Of a stretch of 64,000 nucleotides of DNA, positions 44,426 through 51,204 are shown piece by piece; the stretch's first letter is position 1; the number at the start of each line of letters is the position of its first letter. The notes beneath the pieces were generated by a model, which was given only the letters and a program-made list of their open reading frames with translations, made no database searches and had not been told where the DNA came from. Source of the stretch: Selenomonadales bacterium (GTDB lineage Bacteria > Bacillota > Negativicutes > Sporomusales > UBA7701); NCBI GenBank assembly GCA_029975165.1, contig JARKPR010000088.1, forward strand, positions 62,001-126,000, written 5' to 3'. Position numbers and translations under genes: made by a program.

Positions 44426-45469
44426 TTATTCGCCCGGATGGATTACGGCTTTTACCGCTACCTTCGCGTCCACCAACCGGAAAGCCTCTTCCCATTGCGA
44501 CAACGGAAACCGGTGCGTGATCATGGGGTCCATGCGGATATCGCCGGTTTCGATCTGATGCAGCACCGCTTCCCAGGTCGACCAGGTATGGCTGAACGAC
44601 CCCTGCAGATTGGCCGCTTTGGCGATGATCGGGTCTAACGACAAGTCGAGCGGCTTTGGCCCCCAGCCGATTTTGGTGATCTGGCCGTTGCGGCGCACGA
44701 TCTCCATGGCCAGCTTGAAGGCCGCATTGTTGCCTGCCGCGTCTACGACCAGCGGGACGCCGAGCCCCGCGGTGAGCTTCATGATCCTGTCCGCAGCATC
44801 TTCTTTCGGGACATTGATTGTTATATGGGCGCCCAGATCGCGGCCTGTCTGCATGCGGGCTTGGTCGGCGTCGGTGCCGACGAGGATGATCGGGGAGGCG
44901 CCGCCGATTCTGGCCATCTGCACTGCAAACAGCCCGATGGGGCCCGGGCCGATAATCACGACCGGCTCGCCGGCGCGCAGGCGGCTTTTCACATTCACCG
45001 CATTGTAAGCGACGCACGCCGGCTCGGTCAGGGAAGCAAAGTCGAACGAAACGCTGTCGGGAATCCTGTGTAAGATGCGCTGCGGCACGGCCACATGCTT
45101 CGTGAATGCCCCGCTGACACCCGACCCGTATCCCTTGCGGGACGGGCACAGGTTATACTCGCCGGAACGGCAGTGGTGGCATTTGCCGCAGATATAGGCC
45201 GCCGTTTCGCTGACAACCCTTTCGCCCACGCGGAAATCTTTGACGTTGGCCCCGGTTGCGGCGATTACGCCGCAGAATTCATGGCCCAAAATGACCGGAA
45301 CATTAACCGGGAAAGTCACCTGATGGTGCCACATCTCGATATCGCTACCGCAGACGCCGACCGCCCGGACCTCCAACAGGACGTCGTCCGCCCCGATGGC
45401 CGGTTCGGGCACTTCCCTGATCTCGACCGCACCTGGAATCACATCGTATTTCACCAGCGCTTTCATCAT
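44426..45469 (-). CDS. Zinc-dependent medium-chain dehydrogenase (polyol type)
   Basis: The 347-residue enzyme has the catalytic zinc region GVCGSDIEMWHH and GHEFCGVI. The structural zinc Cys cluster is CGKCHHCRSGEYNLC, and the Rossmann motif is GPGPIGLFAVQ. It belongs with sorbitol, xylitol and threonine dehydrogenases, oxidising a secondary alcohol of a polyol or sugar acid with NAD(P). Its ATG overlaps the stop of the upstream gene by one base (TAATG). It is encoded inside the sugar-uptake operon, so it probably acts on the imported substrate or on a product of it. Confidence 0.88.
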   Translation of the reverse strand: MMKALVKYDVIPGAVEIREVPEPAIGADDVLLEVRAVGVCGSDIEMWHHQVTFPVNVPVILGHEFCGVIAATGANVKDFRVGERVVSETAAYICGKCHHCRSGEYNLCPSRKGYGSGVSGAFTKHVAVPQRILHRIPDSVSFDFASLTEPACVAYNAVNVKSRLRAGEPVVIIGPGPIGLFAVQMARIGGASPIILVGTDADQARMQTGRDLGAHITINVPKEDAADRIMKLTAGLGVPLVVDAAGNNAAFKLAMEIVRRNGQITKIGWGPKPLDLSLDPIIAKAANLQGSFSHTWSTWEAVLHQIETGDIRMDPMITHRFPLSQWEEAFRLVDAKVAVKAVIHPGE

Positions 45470-46140
45470 TATCCCTTCACCTCCTTTACCACCCGGCGGA
45501 GAATCTCGCCCAGCTGCTCCAGCGATGCGGCGCCACGGAAGTTTTTGTCGTCGATGACCAGCGGGGCCCCCACCACGACAAGCGGCGCTCCCAGTTTCGG
45601 CGCCTCCATAGCCTGCTCCAGGGAAAGCCCGCCCACGGCCTGAACGGGGATGCTTACCGCCTTGGCGACCGCCTCGATGTCCGTCATCGGCGTTTTCCAG
45701 GTTTCCTCGTGCCGCTCGTCAAAGCCGGTATGCAATACGATATAATCGACCCCTAACGCCTCCATGCGTTTGGCCTCCGCCACTTTGTCCGCAACCAGCA
45801 TAATATCGGCCATCACTTTGATGCCGAACTCTTTTCCGGCTTTGACGGCCCCCTTGACGGTCCCGTCATGGGCGACCGACATCACCACGACATGCGTAGC
45901 CCCGGCCTTGGCCATCATCGCTGTCTCCGGATAGCCGCCGTCCATGCATTTGATATCGGCCACGATGCCTTTGTCGGGATAGCGCTCGCGCAGGGCTCTT
46001 ACCGCATGGAGGCCTTCGCCGAGAATCAGCGGCGTGCCCACCTCCAGATAATCGACGCCGGCGGCGACGGCCACTGCGGCGACTTCCAGCGCCTCGGGCA
46101 AGGTCTCGAGATCAAGCGAAATCTGCACCAATGGTTTCAT
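45469..46140 (-). CDS. Hexulose-6-phosphate synthase / keto-gulonate-6-phosphate decarboxylase-like protein
   Basis: A 223-residue TIM barrel of the OMP decarboxylase superfamily. The active-site DxKxxD motif is VADIKCMDGG, with the phosphate loop near VQAVGGLSLEQA and APLVVVGAPLV. Members either condense formaldehyde with ribulose 5-phosphate or decarboxylate 3-keto-L-gulonate 6-phosphate. No isomerase (PHI) partner is present, so the formaldehyde route is not complete here. I start at the ATG at 46140 (GGGG nine bases upstream). Its neighbours are an epimerase and a dehydrogenase, which favours a sugar-acid pathway. Confidence 0.8.
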   Translation of the reverse strand: MKPLVQISLDLETLPEALEVAAVAVAAGVDYLEVGTPLILGEGLHAVRALRERYPDKGIVADIKCMDGGYPETAMMAKAGATHVVVMSVAHDGTVKGAVKAGKEFGIKVMADIMLVADKVAEAKRMEALGVDYIVLHTGFDERHEETWKTPMTDIEAVAKAVSIPVQAVGGLSLEQAMEAPKLGAPLVVVGAPLVIDDKNFRGAASLEQLGEILRRVVKEVKG

Positions 46141-46142
46141 AT

Positions 46143-47030
46143 TCATGCACCCCAATATTGATCAAATTTGGCCCGTAAAAAGCGGACCGACTCTTTCAGT
46201 TCGTCCATGCCGTTCATCCCGTCCTCGATCGAGACCCAGCCGTCAAAGCCAACGTCGTGCAGCGTGCGGAAGATAGTGTCGTAATCGTTCATCCCGCGGC
46301 CGATTACGCCATGGGCCAACAAGTCGCTATAACCTTTGCTGCCGTCCCGCTTTTTGATATCGTCCAGGGTGGCGCCGGGTAGCAAGTAGCGGTCGCTGGC
46401 ATGCATGCTGACGACCTTGTCCTTCACCGCATCCAGCAGCTCCAGGGGATCTTCGCCGGCCAGAATGGCGTTGGACGGATCGTAATTGACGCCGAACCAG
46501 GGAGAATCGATCTGATCGACGATCTCCAGGAAGATGTCATGGGGCTGGGCAAACTCCGGATAAATCCAAAAATTGTCCTTATAGTGGTTCTCCATGACCA
46601 GGGTTATTTTGCGGGCGGCCGCATCGTGCAGGACCTCCTGGAAGCACTCCAAAACATGGGCCACGCCTTCTTCGCGACTGACTTGCTTATGCGCCTGTCC
46701 CGACAGGATACGGCAGGTTTCCCCGCCGAAAAAGGCCACCACATCGAGGATTTTCCGGTACTTTTCAATCTCCTGCCGGCGCACGGCCGCCTCGGGATGG
46801 GTAAAATCGGGCGAAACACAGAACATGGGAGCGGAAAGGCCCTTTTCCGCCATAGCGGCTTTGACCGACAACAGATAAGACCGCCGGTAATTGAGAAAAA
46901 ATCCCGGGTACATCTCCAGCCCGTCCACGCCCAATCCCGACGCAAGGTCGATCCATTCAAAAATCGTCATGGTCCGGGTTTCACACAGTTCGTCCATGTA
47001 ACACTTGGGAAATGCGGCAAGTTTCGGCAA
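46143..47030 (-). CDS. Sugar phosphate isomerase/epimerase family TIM barrel
   Basis: A 295-residue AP-endonuclease-2-type TIM barrel. Metal ligands are suggested at ENHYKDNFW, FGVNYDPSNAILAGEDP, VVSMHASDRY and WVSIEDG. The family includes IolE, hydroxypyruvate isomerase, L-xylulose epimerase and D-psicose epimerase. The start is a TTG at 47030 with AAGGAGG seven bases upstream. It precedes the HPS-like gene by two bases. The substrate is unknown; it probably interconverts a keto sugar released by the dehydrogenase. Confidence 0.85.
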   Translation of the reverse strand: MPKLAAFPKCYMDELCETRTMTIFEWIDLASGLGVDGLEMYPGFFLNYRRSYLLSVKAAMAEKGLSAPMFCVSPDFTHPEAAVRRQEIEKYRKILDVVAFFGGETCRILSGQAHKQVSREEGVAHVLECFQEVLHDAAARKITLVMENHYKDNFWIYPEFAQPHDIFLEIVDQIDSPWFGVNYDPSNAILAGEDPLELLDAVKDKVVSMHASDRYLLPGATLDDIKKRDGSKGYSDLLAHGVIGRGMNDYDTIFRTLHDVGFDGWVSIEDGMNGMDELKESVRFLRAKFDQYWGA

Positions 47031-47089
47031 AACTGCGCCTCCTTTTGGCTATTATCTATCAAATGATTTTTCGGGCTGCTTTTATCCCT

Positions 47090-47767
47090 TCAGTCATCGT
47101 GCCGGAAATATTCGGGGAAATCCTCCAGCATTTTGCGCAAATCTATCCGCACTTTGTTCAGATGTCCGTCCAACGCCTTCACCCCGGACTGGACGTCATG
47201 GCTGCGGATCGAATTCACTATGGCCCGGTGTTCCTCCAGCAGTTGCGGCAGTTCATAACCGTGCGAGATGCCCAGAATCCGGACCCGGTTGTAATGGGTG
47301 TTCATCTGCTCGATCATTTCCCATGTCTTCTCTTTTTGGCAGCCGGCAAAAATTATGCCGTGCATGTTGCTGTCATGTTCGTAAAACTCATTGAATTTAT
47401 TTTCGATAATGCACAATTCCTGTAGCAGCAGTGCCTTCTCTAACCGAAACAGCCCCTCCTGGGGAAAGTCCAGGCAAGCAAGCTCGATTACTCGCCGTTC
47501 CAGCGTCTCCCGGATGAATTTTGATTCCTCCACAAGTTGCAGATCGATAAGAGAAACATAAATTCCCCGCTGCGGAAATACATTGATGAGTTTTTCGTGG
47601 ACCAGCCGAATGATGGCTTCCCGGATTGGAGTCCGGCTGATGTTCAACTTTTCGGCGATCTCGGCTTCCTGAATCCTGCTGCCCGGCGCATAACTTAAGT
47701 TCATGATATTAGCGCGGAGAATCTTGTAAATGTATTCGCGGGTAGACTCCTGCAACTGTCGTTCCAT
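47090..47767 (-). CDS. GntR-family (FCD type) transcription regulator
   Basis: The N-terminal winged helix (GSRIQEAEIAEKLNISRTPIREAI, about 30-65) is followed by an all-helical FCD ligand domain. Metal/ligand His residues are expected in YEHDSNMHGIIF and KALDGHLNKVR. At 225 residues it is standard for the FadR/VanR branch. I use the ATG at 47767 with GAGG six bases upstream. It lies between the Lar-type gene and the sugar operon and probably represses these genes until a sugar acid or related ligand is bound. The operator is not identified with certainty. Confidence 0.88.
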   Translation of the reverse strand: MERQLQESTREYIYKILRANIMNLSYAPGSRIQEAEIAEKLNISRTPIREAIIRLVHEKLINVFPQRGIYVSLIDLQLVEESKFIRETLERRVIELACLDFPQEGLFRLEKALLLQELCIIENKFNEFYEHDSNMHGIIFAGCQKEKTWEMIEQMNTHYNRVRILGISHGYELPQLLEEHRAIVNSIRSHDVQSGVKALDGHLNKVRIDLRKMLEDFPEYFRHDD

Positions 47768-47869
47768 GAATAACCTCATCATCCTAATAAAATATTTAGT
47801 CAAGTTCTTCTGATGATATTCTAATTTCTAACGGCTGCGCCGGAGTAAATGATGTGCTCACTTGCTTTT

Positions 47870-49147
47870 CTATCCAAACAGGCGGAAGTTACCCTCCGCG
47901 TCAAAGGGCATCTCGATCGGTTCACTGAGAATTTCCATGCTCGGACTGGCTTTGGCTTCCGCCAACAGGCTTTCGGAAATATATATATCACCCATATGCA
48001 TAGTGTCCTGAATAACGATCATCCGCGTCCGGGAGATGTCCTGGCTGTTGCAGGTCTTGACCGCAGCCCTGACGGCATCCTCGTCGGTGTCGAACATCGG
48101 CGGAATGCTGGCACCCCTAAACACCGTGGACGTAATGACGTTGGCGTAGGTCGACTGGTAGTCGATCTTGTTGAACAACCTTCGGGTAATTATGTCGGCC
48201 GCACCCATTCCGCTGGCATTGCCGTGGGTTGCCGCGGTCAGATCGAGCACCGCCAGTTTGGCGATGTCCGGCCCGCCTGAAGCATAGGGCGTGGGGTAAC
48301 GACCGGTAATATTGGGGTCCATTCCGTCCCCCGAACAGTCTTTGCCGATCTGCTGCACAACCAGGACATCGATTTTGTCGATGAGCAACCGCGGCATCCT
48401 AGCCTTGGCCTCCACGAGCATTTCGCTGTCGGTCCTAATTAGGTCCTCGGCCGGTACGGCGACAATTTTGGCGATCTTATCATAGGCGTTTTCCACTGTA
48501 CCGACCCCGAACAGAATCTTGGTCCGGGCGATTTTGACCTTCGCCATCTCAACGACGAAGGAGTCCATATACCTGAAGCCGTACGCATGGCAGGAATCGG
48601 CCCCTTTTTGCTTGCCGAGACCGATAGCGATCATCTTGGTCATACCGCTCTCGCATGGGCCGCGATAACATGTATGGGGCTTCACGCGGTTGATGACGAT
48701 AATACCGTCGGCCGCAAAGGCGTTCTTGTCGATCAATGCCGCAAGGCCGTTATCAAGCTTGCCGACTTCGACCACTTCCATCGACGATACGATTGGGCAG
48801 CCGACCGATTCTTCCGTTAAGCCCAGATAAGCCAGTATCATTTTTTGGCCCTCGGCGGTAGCCCCCCCGTGGCTCCCCATGGCCGGCACTATGAACGGCT
48901 CACCGCCGCGTTTCTTGACCTCTTCCGCTACCACCCGTGCAAGAGTGAGAATTTCAGCCACCCCACGGCTGCCGACGGCGATCGCGATTTTCGTTCCCGG
49001 CTTTATCCGTTCACCCACACCCGGCTTGGCCAGCTCGGTCCTCAGAACTTGCGGTACATCGGCGACTTCCAGCGCGTCAAACTTCTGATGAATTTTAATC
49101 AACCGGGGAAGCGGGGCATCTTTCACTAAATCATGCAGTAAATTCAC
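47870..49147 (-). CDS. Lar-type (nickel-dependent lactate racemase-like) protein
   Basis: The 425-residue protein carries the N-terminal Lar/DUF2088 domain (IAVGSRGVAEI, PAMGSHGGATAEGQ) and HTCYRGPCESGMTKMIAIGLG. Lar-family enzymes use a pincer nickel nucleotide to racemise or epimerise 2-hydroxy acids. The genes that build the cofactor (larB, larC, larE) are not in the window. The start is GTG at 49147, after GGGGAT and GAG; a longer frame upstream overlaps the promoter region. It is the first leftward gene of the cargo block and may be co-transcribed with the GntR gene. Confidence 0.72.
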   Translation of the reverse strand: MNLLHDLVKDAPLPRLIKIHQKFDALEVADVPQVLRTELAKPGVGERIKPGTKIAIAVGSRGVAEILTLARVVAEEVKKRGGEPFIVPAMGSHGGATAEGQKMILAYLGLTEESVGCPIVSSMEVVEVGKLDNGLAALIDKNAFAADGIIVINRVKPHTCYRGPCESGMTKMIAIGLGKQKGADSCHAYGFRYMDSFVVEMAKVKIARTKILFGVGTVENAYDKIAKIVAVPAEDLIRTDSEMLVEAKARMPRLLIDKIDVLVVQQIGKDCSGDGMDPNITGRYPTPYASGGPDIAKLAVLDLTAATHGNASGMGAADIITRRLFNKIDYQSTYANVITSTVFRGASIPPMFDTDEDAVRAAVKTCNSQDISRTRMIVIQDTMHMGDIYISESLLAEAKASPSMEILSEPIEMPFDAEGNFRLFG

Positions 49148-49276
49148 GGCCAACTCATCCCCTATGTTATGATCTGATCCGCATCCTGTCTCGACCCTGC
49201 CTGTAAATGACATAAAGATATTCTTATAAGGCTTTACTCATTTTGCCGGCCAAATTACCCGGGAAGCAAAAGATAT

Positions 49277-49294
49277 ATATTAATATATTAATAT
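49277..49294. promoter_or_regulatory. 18-bp palindrome in the divergent regulatory region
   Basis: ATATTAATATATTAATAT is a perfect palindrome. It lies between the Lar-type gene and the acetamidase-type gene in the 357-base divergent region 49148-49504, which otherwise holds no gene. It could be a regulator site or merely AT-rich promoter DNA. Confidence 0.4.
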
Positions 49295-49314
49295 TATGTA
49301 TTGTATTTCCACAT

Positions 49315-49344
49315 TTGGCAAGCATATGTTTGACTCATTATAAA
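49315..49344 (+). promoter_or_regulatory. Candidate promoter of the acetamidase-type gene
   Basis: TTGGCA (49315-49320) and TATAAA (49339-49344) are spaced by 18 bases on the plus strand. The leader that follows contains a strong hairpin before the gene start at 49505. Confidence 0.55.
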
Positions 49345-49365
49345 TAAGGCAGGCAATAAACACTG

Positions 49366-49416
49366 AGGCAAGGGAATCACCGTACTCGGGCGATTCCCTT
49401 GCCTTATTCTACTTTT
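49366..49416 (+). terminator. Leader hairpin with T tract (possible attenuator)
   Basis: AGGCAAGGGAATC (49366-49378) and GATTCCCTTGCCT (49392-49404) form a perfect 13-bp stem, followed shortly by ACTTTTTTCC. It lies in the 5' leader of the acetamidase-type gene, downstream of the candidate promoter, so it could act as an attenuator. Confidence 0.55.
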
Positions 49417-49504
49417 TTCCGACTTAGGGAAAAAGGAATTGCGGAAGGGATATTCTGGATGAATATGGAATAGTCGTTGTATATCATTTATGGGAGGGAT
49501 GAAC

Positions 49505-50794
49505 GTGACGAACCGGATTATTCATGCGTCCAAAATGGCCTGGGTTCTCGATCCGAAGGCACCGATGGCCGGCAGCGTCGCTGACGGCGGAATGATCGTG
49601 GCGCGGGTATCGCCCGGCTGCTGGGGAGCCATGATTACTCCCGATTATGCAAGCGGCCATGAGGTTACCCACCCGATCGCCGTGGAAGGCGCCGAAATAG
49701 GCGATGCCGTGTGTATCAAGATCAGGAAAATCAATATCTTGTCGCTGGCCACCACCTCGGGAACGGATCTCTTCAATGAGGGAAACTTCATAGGCGACCC
49801 TTTTGTCGCCAAACGCTGCCCCGGCTGCGGCCAAATCAATCCGACTACTTATCTGGAAGGTATCGGCGAAGATGCGATAAAGTGTGCGGAATGCCACACA
49901 TCGGTCAAACCCTTCCATCTTGATAACGGTTATACCATGCTTTTCAATGAAGAGCGCTCCCTTGGCATTACCGTCCCGCCGCAGGAGGCTTTGGAGATTG
50001 CGCGTCAGGCCCAGGAATTCAGTGCTATTCCTTCGTCATCATGCCAGTACTCATCGAACCTTCTGGCAAAAGGCGACCTGGCCGGCGTGCTGGCGCGGGT
50101 CCGTCCGATGGTCGGCAATATCGGCTCTTGTCCATCGGTTGCCTTACCCTCATCTCATAACGCCGGCGATTTCGGCAGCTTTCTGATCAATGCCCCCCAT
50201 GAATGGTCGCTGAGTGAAGCTCAGTTAGCGGAACGCACCGATGGCCATATGGATATCAATGAGGTACGTGAAGGAGCGTCAGTCATTGTTCCTGTCAAAG
50301 TGCCCCAGGCCGGCATTTACGTCGGGGATGTCCATGCCATGATGGGCGATGGCGAAGTGGCGGGCCATACGACAGATGTTTCCGCTGAAGTCATTTTAGA
50401 AGTCAAGGTGATAAAAGGGCTTGCTTTGGACGGCCCCGTCGTCCTGCCCCTGGCCGAAGATTTGCCTTATCTGGCCCGCCCCTATACCGAGGCTGAAATC
50501 CTCAAGGCCCGCCAGATGGCCGCAATCTATGAATTGCCTCTGGAAACTGAAGTGTATCCTCTTCAGGTCGTTGGCACCGGCCGCGACCTGAATGCCGCCA
50601 CCGCCAACGGGCTGGAGCGCATGGCCGCTTTGACAGGCTACTCTGTCGCTGAAGTCAAGAATCGGGCGACAATAACCGGCGATATCCAAATAGGCCGCCT
50701 ACCCGGTGTAGTGCAAGTTACTCTGCTAATACCGTCCGGGATTCTGCAAGAACTGAATTTGTTGGAAATATACCAGAAGCAATATTCCCGGTAG
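49505..50794 (+). CDS. Acetamidase/formamidase-family protein with a zinc-ribbon insert
   Basis: The 429-residue protein matches the FmdA/AmdA fold (SKMAWVLDPKAPMAGSV, SVALPSSHNAGDFGSFL, IYVGDVHAMMGDGEVAGHTT). These enzymes hydrolyse short amides to acid plus ammonia. Unusual is a CPGC-x18-CAEC insert at about residues 105-130, which looks like a zinc ribbon. I choose the GTG at 49505 because GGGAGG lies seven bases upstream; the ATG four codons earlier has no such site. It is divergent from the Lar-type gene and has its own terminator. The actual substrate is unknown. Confidence 0.78.
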   Translation: MTNRIIHASKMAWVLDPKAPMAGSVADGGMIVARVSPGCWGAMITPDYASGHEVTHPIAVEGAEIGDAVCIKIRKINILSLATTSGTDLFNEGNFIGDPFVAKRCPGCGQINPTTYLEGIGEDAIKCAECHTSVKPFHLDNGYTMLFNEERSLGITVPPQEALEIARQAQEFSAIPSSSCQYSSNLLAKGDLAGVLARVRPMVGNIGSCPSVALPSSHNAGDFGSFLINAPHEWSLSEAQLAERTDGHMDINEVREGASVIVPVKVPQAGIYVGDVHAMMGDGEVAGHTTDVSAEVILEVKVIKGLALDGPVVLPLAEDLPYLARPYTEAEILKARQMAAIYELPLETEVYPLQVVGTGRDLNAATANGLERMAALTGYSVAEVKNRATITGDIQIGRLPGVVQVTLLIPSGILQELNLLEIYQKQYSR

Positions 50795-50850
50795 CAGTCG
50801 CCCCCAAACGGGCACTTTTCACTGGGGATTATATATTTCCGAGGACCACT

Positions 50851-50887
50851 AAAGTCCTGCCGGTTTCAAAACCTGGCAGGACTTTTC
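50851..50887 (+). terminator. Intrinsic terminator after the acetamidase-type gene
   Basis: AAAGTCCTGCC (50851-50861) pairs with GGCAGGACTTT (50875-50885), with further GTTT/AAAC pairing inside and TT after it. It sits directly before the 3' end of the truncated spoIIID frame. Confidence 0.8.
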
Positions 50888-51091
50888 CTATGCTGGCTCC
50901 CATTCACGGCAGGTCGCTCCAGGCTCTCTATGATCAACTCTTGCCGTCCGCTCACCGTTCACTTTTGGTATATCTTTATGTACGGTGCTTTTGCTTACCC
51001 CGAAAACGGTTGCCGTCTGCCTGACTGTGTGCTTGCTTTCGAGAATGTGGTTACTGATGTCCAGCACCCGCTTGCGGATATAGTCCTTCAT
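50888..51091 (-). CDS. spoIIID: SpoIIID, N-terminal fragment with element-encoded tail
   Basis: Codons 1-40 (MKDYIRKRVLDISNHILESK and the helix-turn-helix TVRQTATVFGVSKSTVHKD) are clear SpoIIID, the mother-cell regulator made under sigma-E. At the core (50970-50980) the frame enters the element and adds 27 foreign residues (IPKVNGERTARV...) before a stop at 50888. The unexcised product would be 67 residues and lack the C-terminal basic helix, so it is probably inactive. The start ATG is at 51091; the frame extends further upstream, but family alignment sets this start. A candidate sigma-E promoter lies just upstream. Confidence 0.92.
   Translation of the reverse strand: MKDYIRKRVLDISNHILESKHTVRQTATVFGVSKSTVHKDIPKVNGERTARVDHREPGATCREWEPA
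50954..50980. repeat. Right attachment site: element-side arm plus 11-bp core
   Basis: The arm ACCGTTCACTTTTGGT is at 50954-50969 and abuts the core ATATCTTTATG at 50970-50980. It is inverted relative to the left arm with one mismatch. In the circular junction the two arms would be equidistant from the TG at 50979-50980. Confidence 0.9.
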
Positions 51092-51125
51092 ATCCCAATT
51101 TCCCCCTCGCCCTCCGTTTGCTACC

Positions 51126-51154
51126 ATGTATATGCGGACAAAAACAAAAAATGC
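51126..51154 (-). promoter_or_regulatory. Candidate sigma-E promoter of spoIIID
   Basis: GCATTTT (51154-51148), a 13-base spacer and CATATACAT (51134-51126) on the minus strand resemble the sigma-E consensus GCATATT-N13-15-CATACAAT. It lies 35 bases upstream of the spoIIID start. The -35 overlaps the spoIIQ terminator stem. Confidence 0.45.
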
Positions 51155-51174
51155 GTGACATGTCACGCATTTTC
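51141..51174 (-). terminator. Intrinsic terminator after spoIIQ
   Basis: AAATGCGTGACATGTCACGCATTT (51149-51172, a perfect 24-base palindrome in two 12-base halves) is followed by TTTGTTTTTG on the minus strand. Confidence 0.8.
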
Positions 51175-51204
51175 GCCTGCAGGGAGAGGCGGGGCCGGGG
51201 GATG

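Larger units (their letters stand above)
36663..50980 (-). mobile_element. Skin-like 14.3-kb recombinase element interrupting spoIIID
   Basis: The two core copies ATATCTTTATG (36663-36673 and 50970-50980) bound an insert of 14,307 bp per repeat unit. It carries a large serine recombinase beside the left end, a small conserved-looking protein upstream of it, and ten metabolic or regulatory genes. The inserted DNA is visibly less GC-rich than both flanks. No phage structural, plasmid replication or conjugation gene is present. The element separates spoIIID codons 1-40 from the rest, and precise excision would restore the gene. By analogy to sigK skin elements it may be excised in the mother cell, but that is inference; it could also be a simple insertion that inactivates spoIIID. 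Confidence 0.92.

Noticed and set aside
43038-45149. A 703-codon open frame covering the binding protein and part of the dehydrogenase gene
   Set aside because: The lipoprotein signal and ribosome site at 44366 mark the real start; the rest is out of frame with the dehydrogenase gene.
45469-46140. Ribulose-monophosphate formaldehyde fixation
   Set aside because: The HPS-like protein lacks a PHI partner and sits with a dehydrogenase and epimerase, so formaldehyde fixation is not supported over a sugar-acid role.
49210-49220. A third copy of the 11-bp att core, in inverted orientation, inside the element
   Set aside because: CATAAAGATAT occurs in an AT-rich promoter region without the 16-bp arms. 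It could be chance; use for inversion is not supported.
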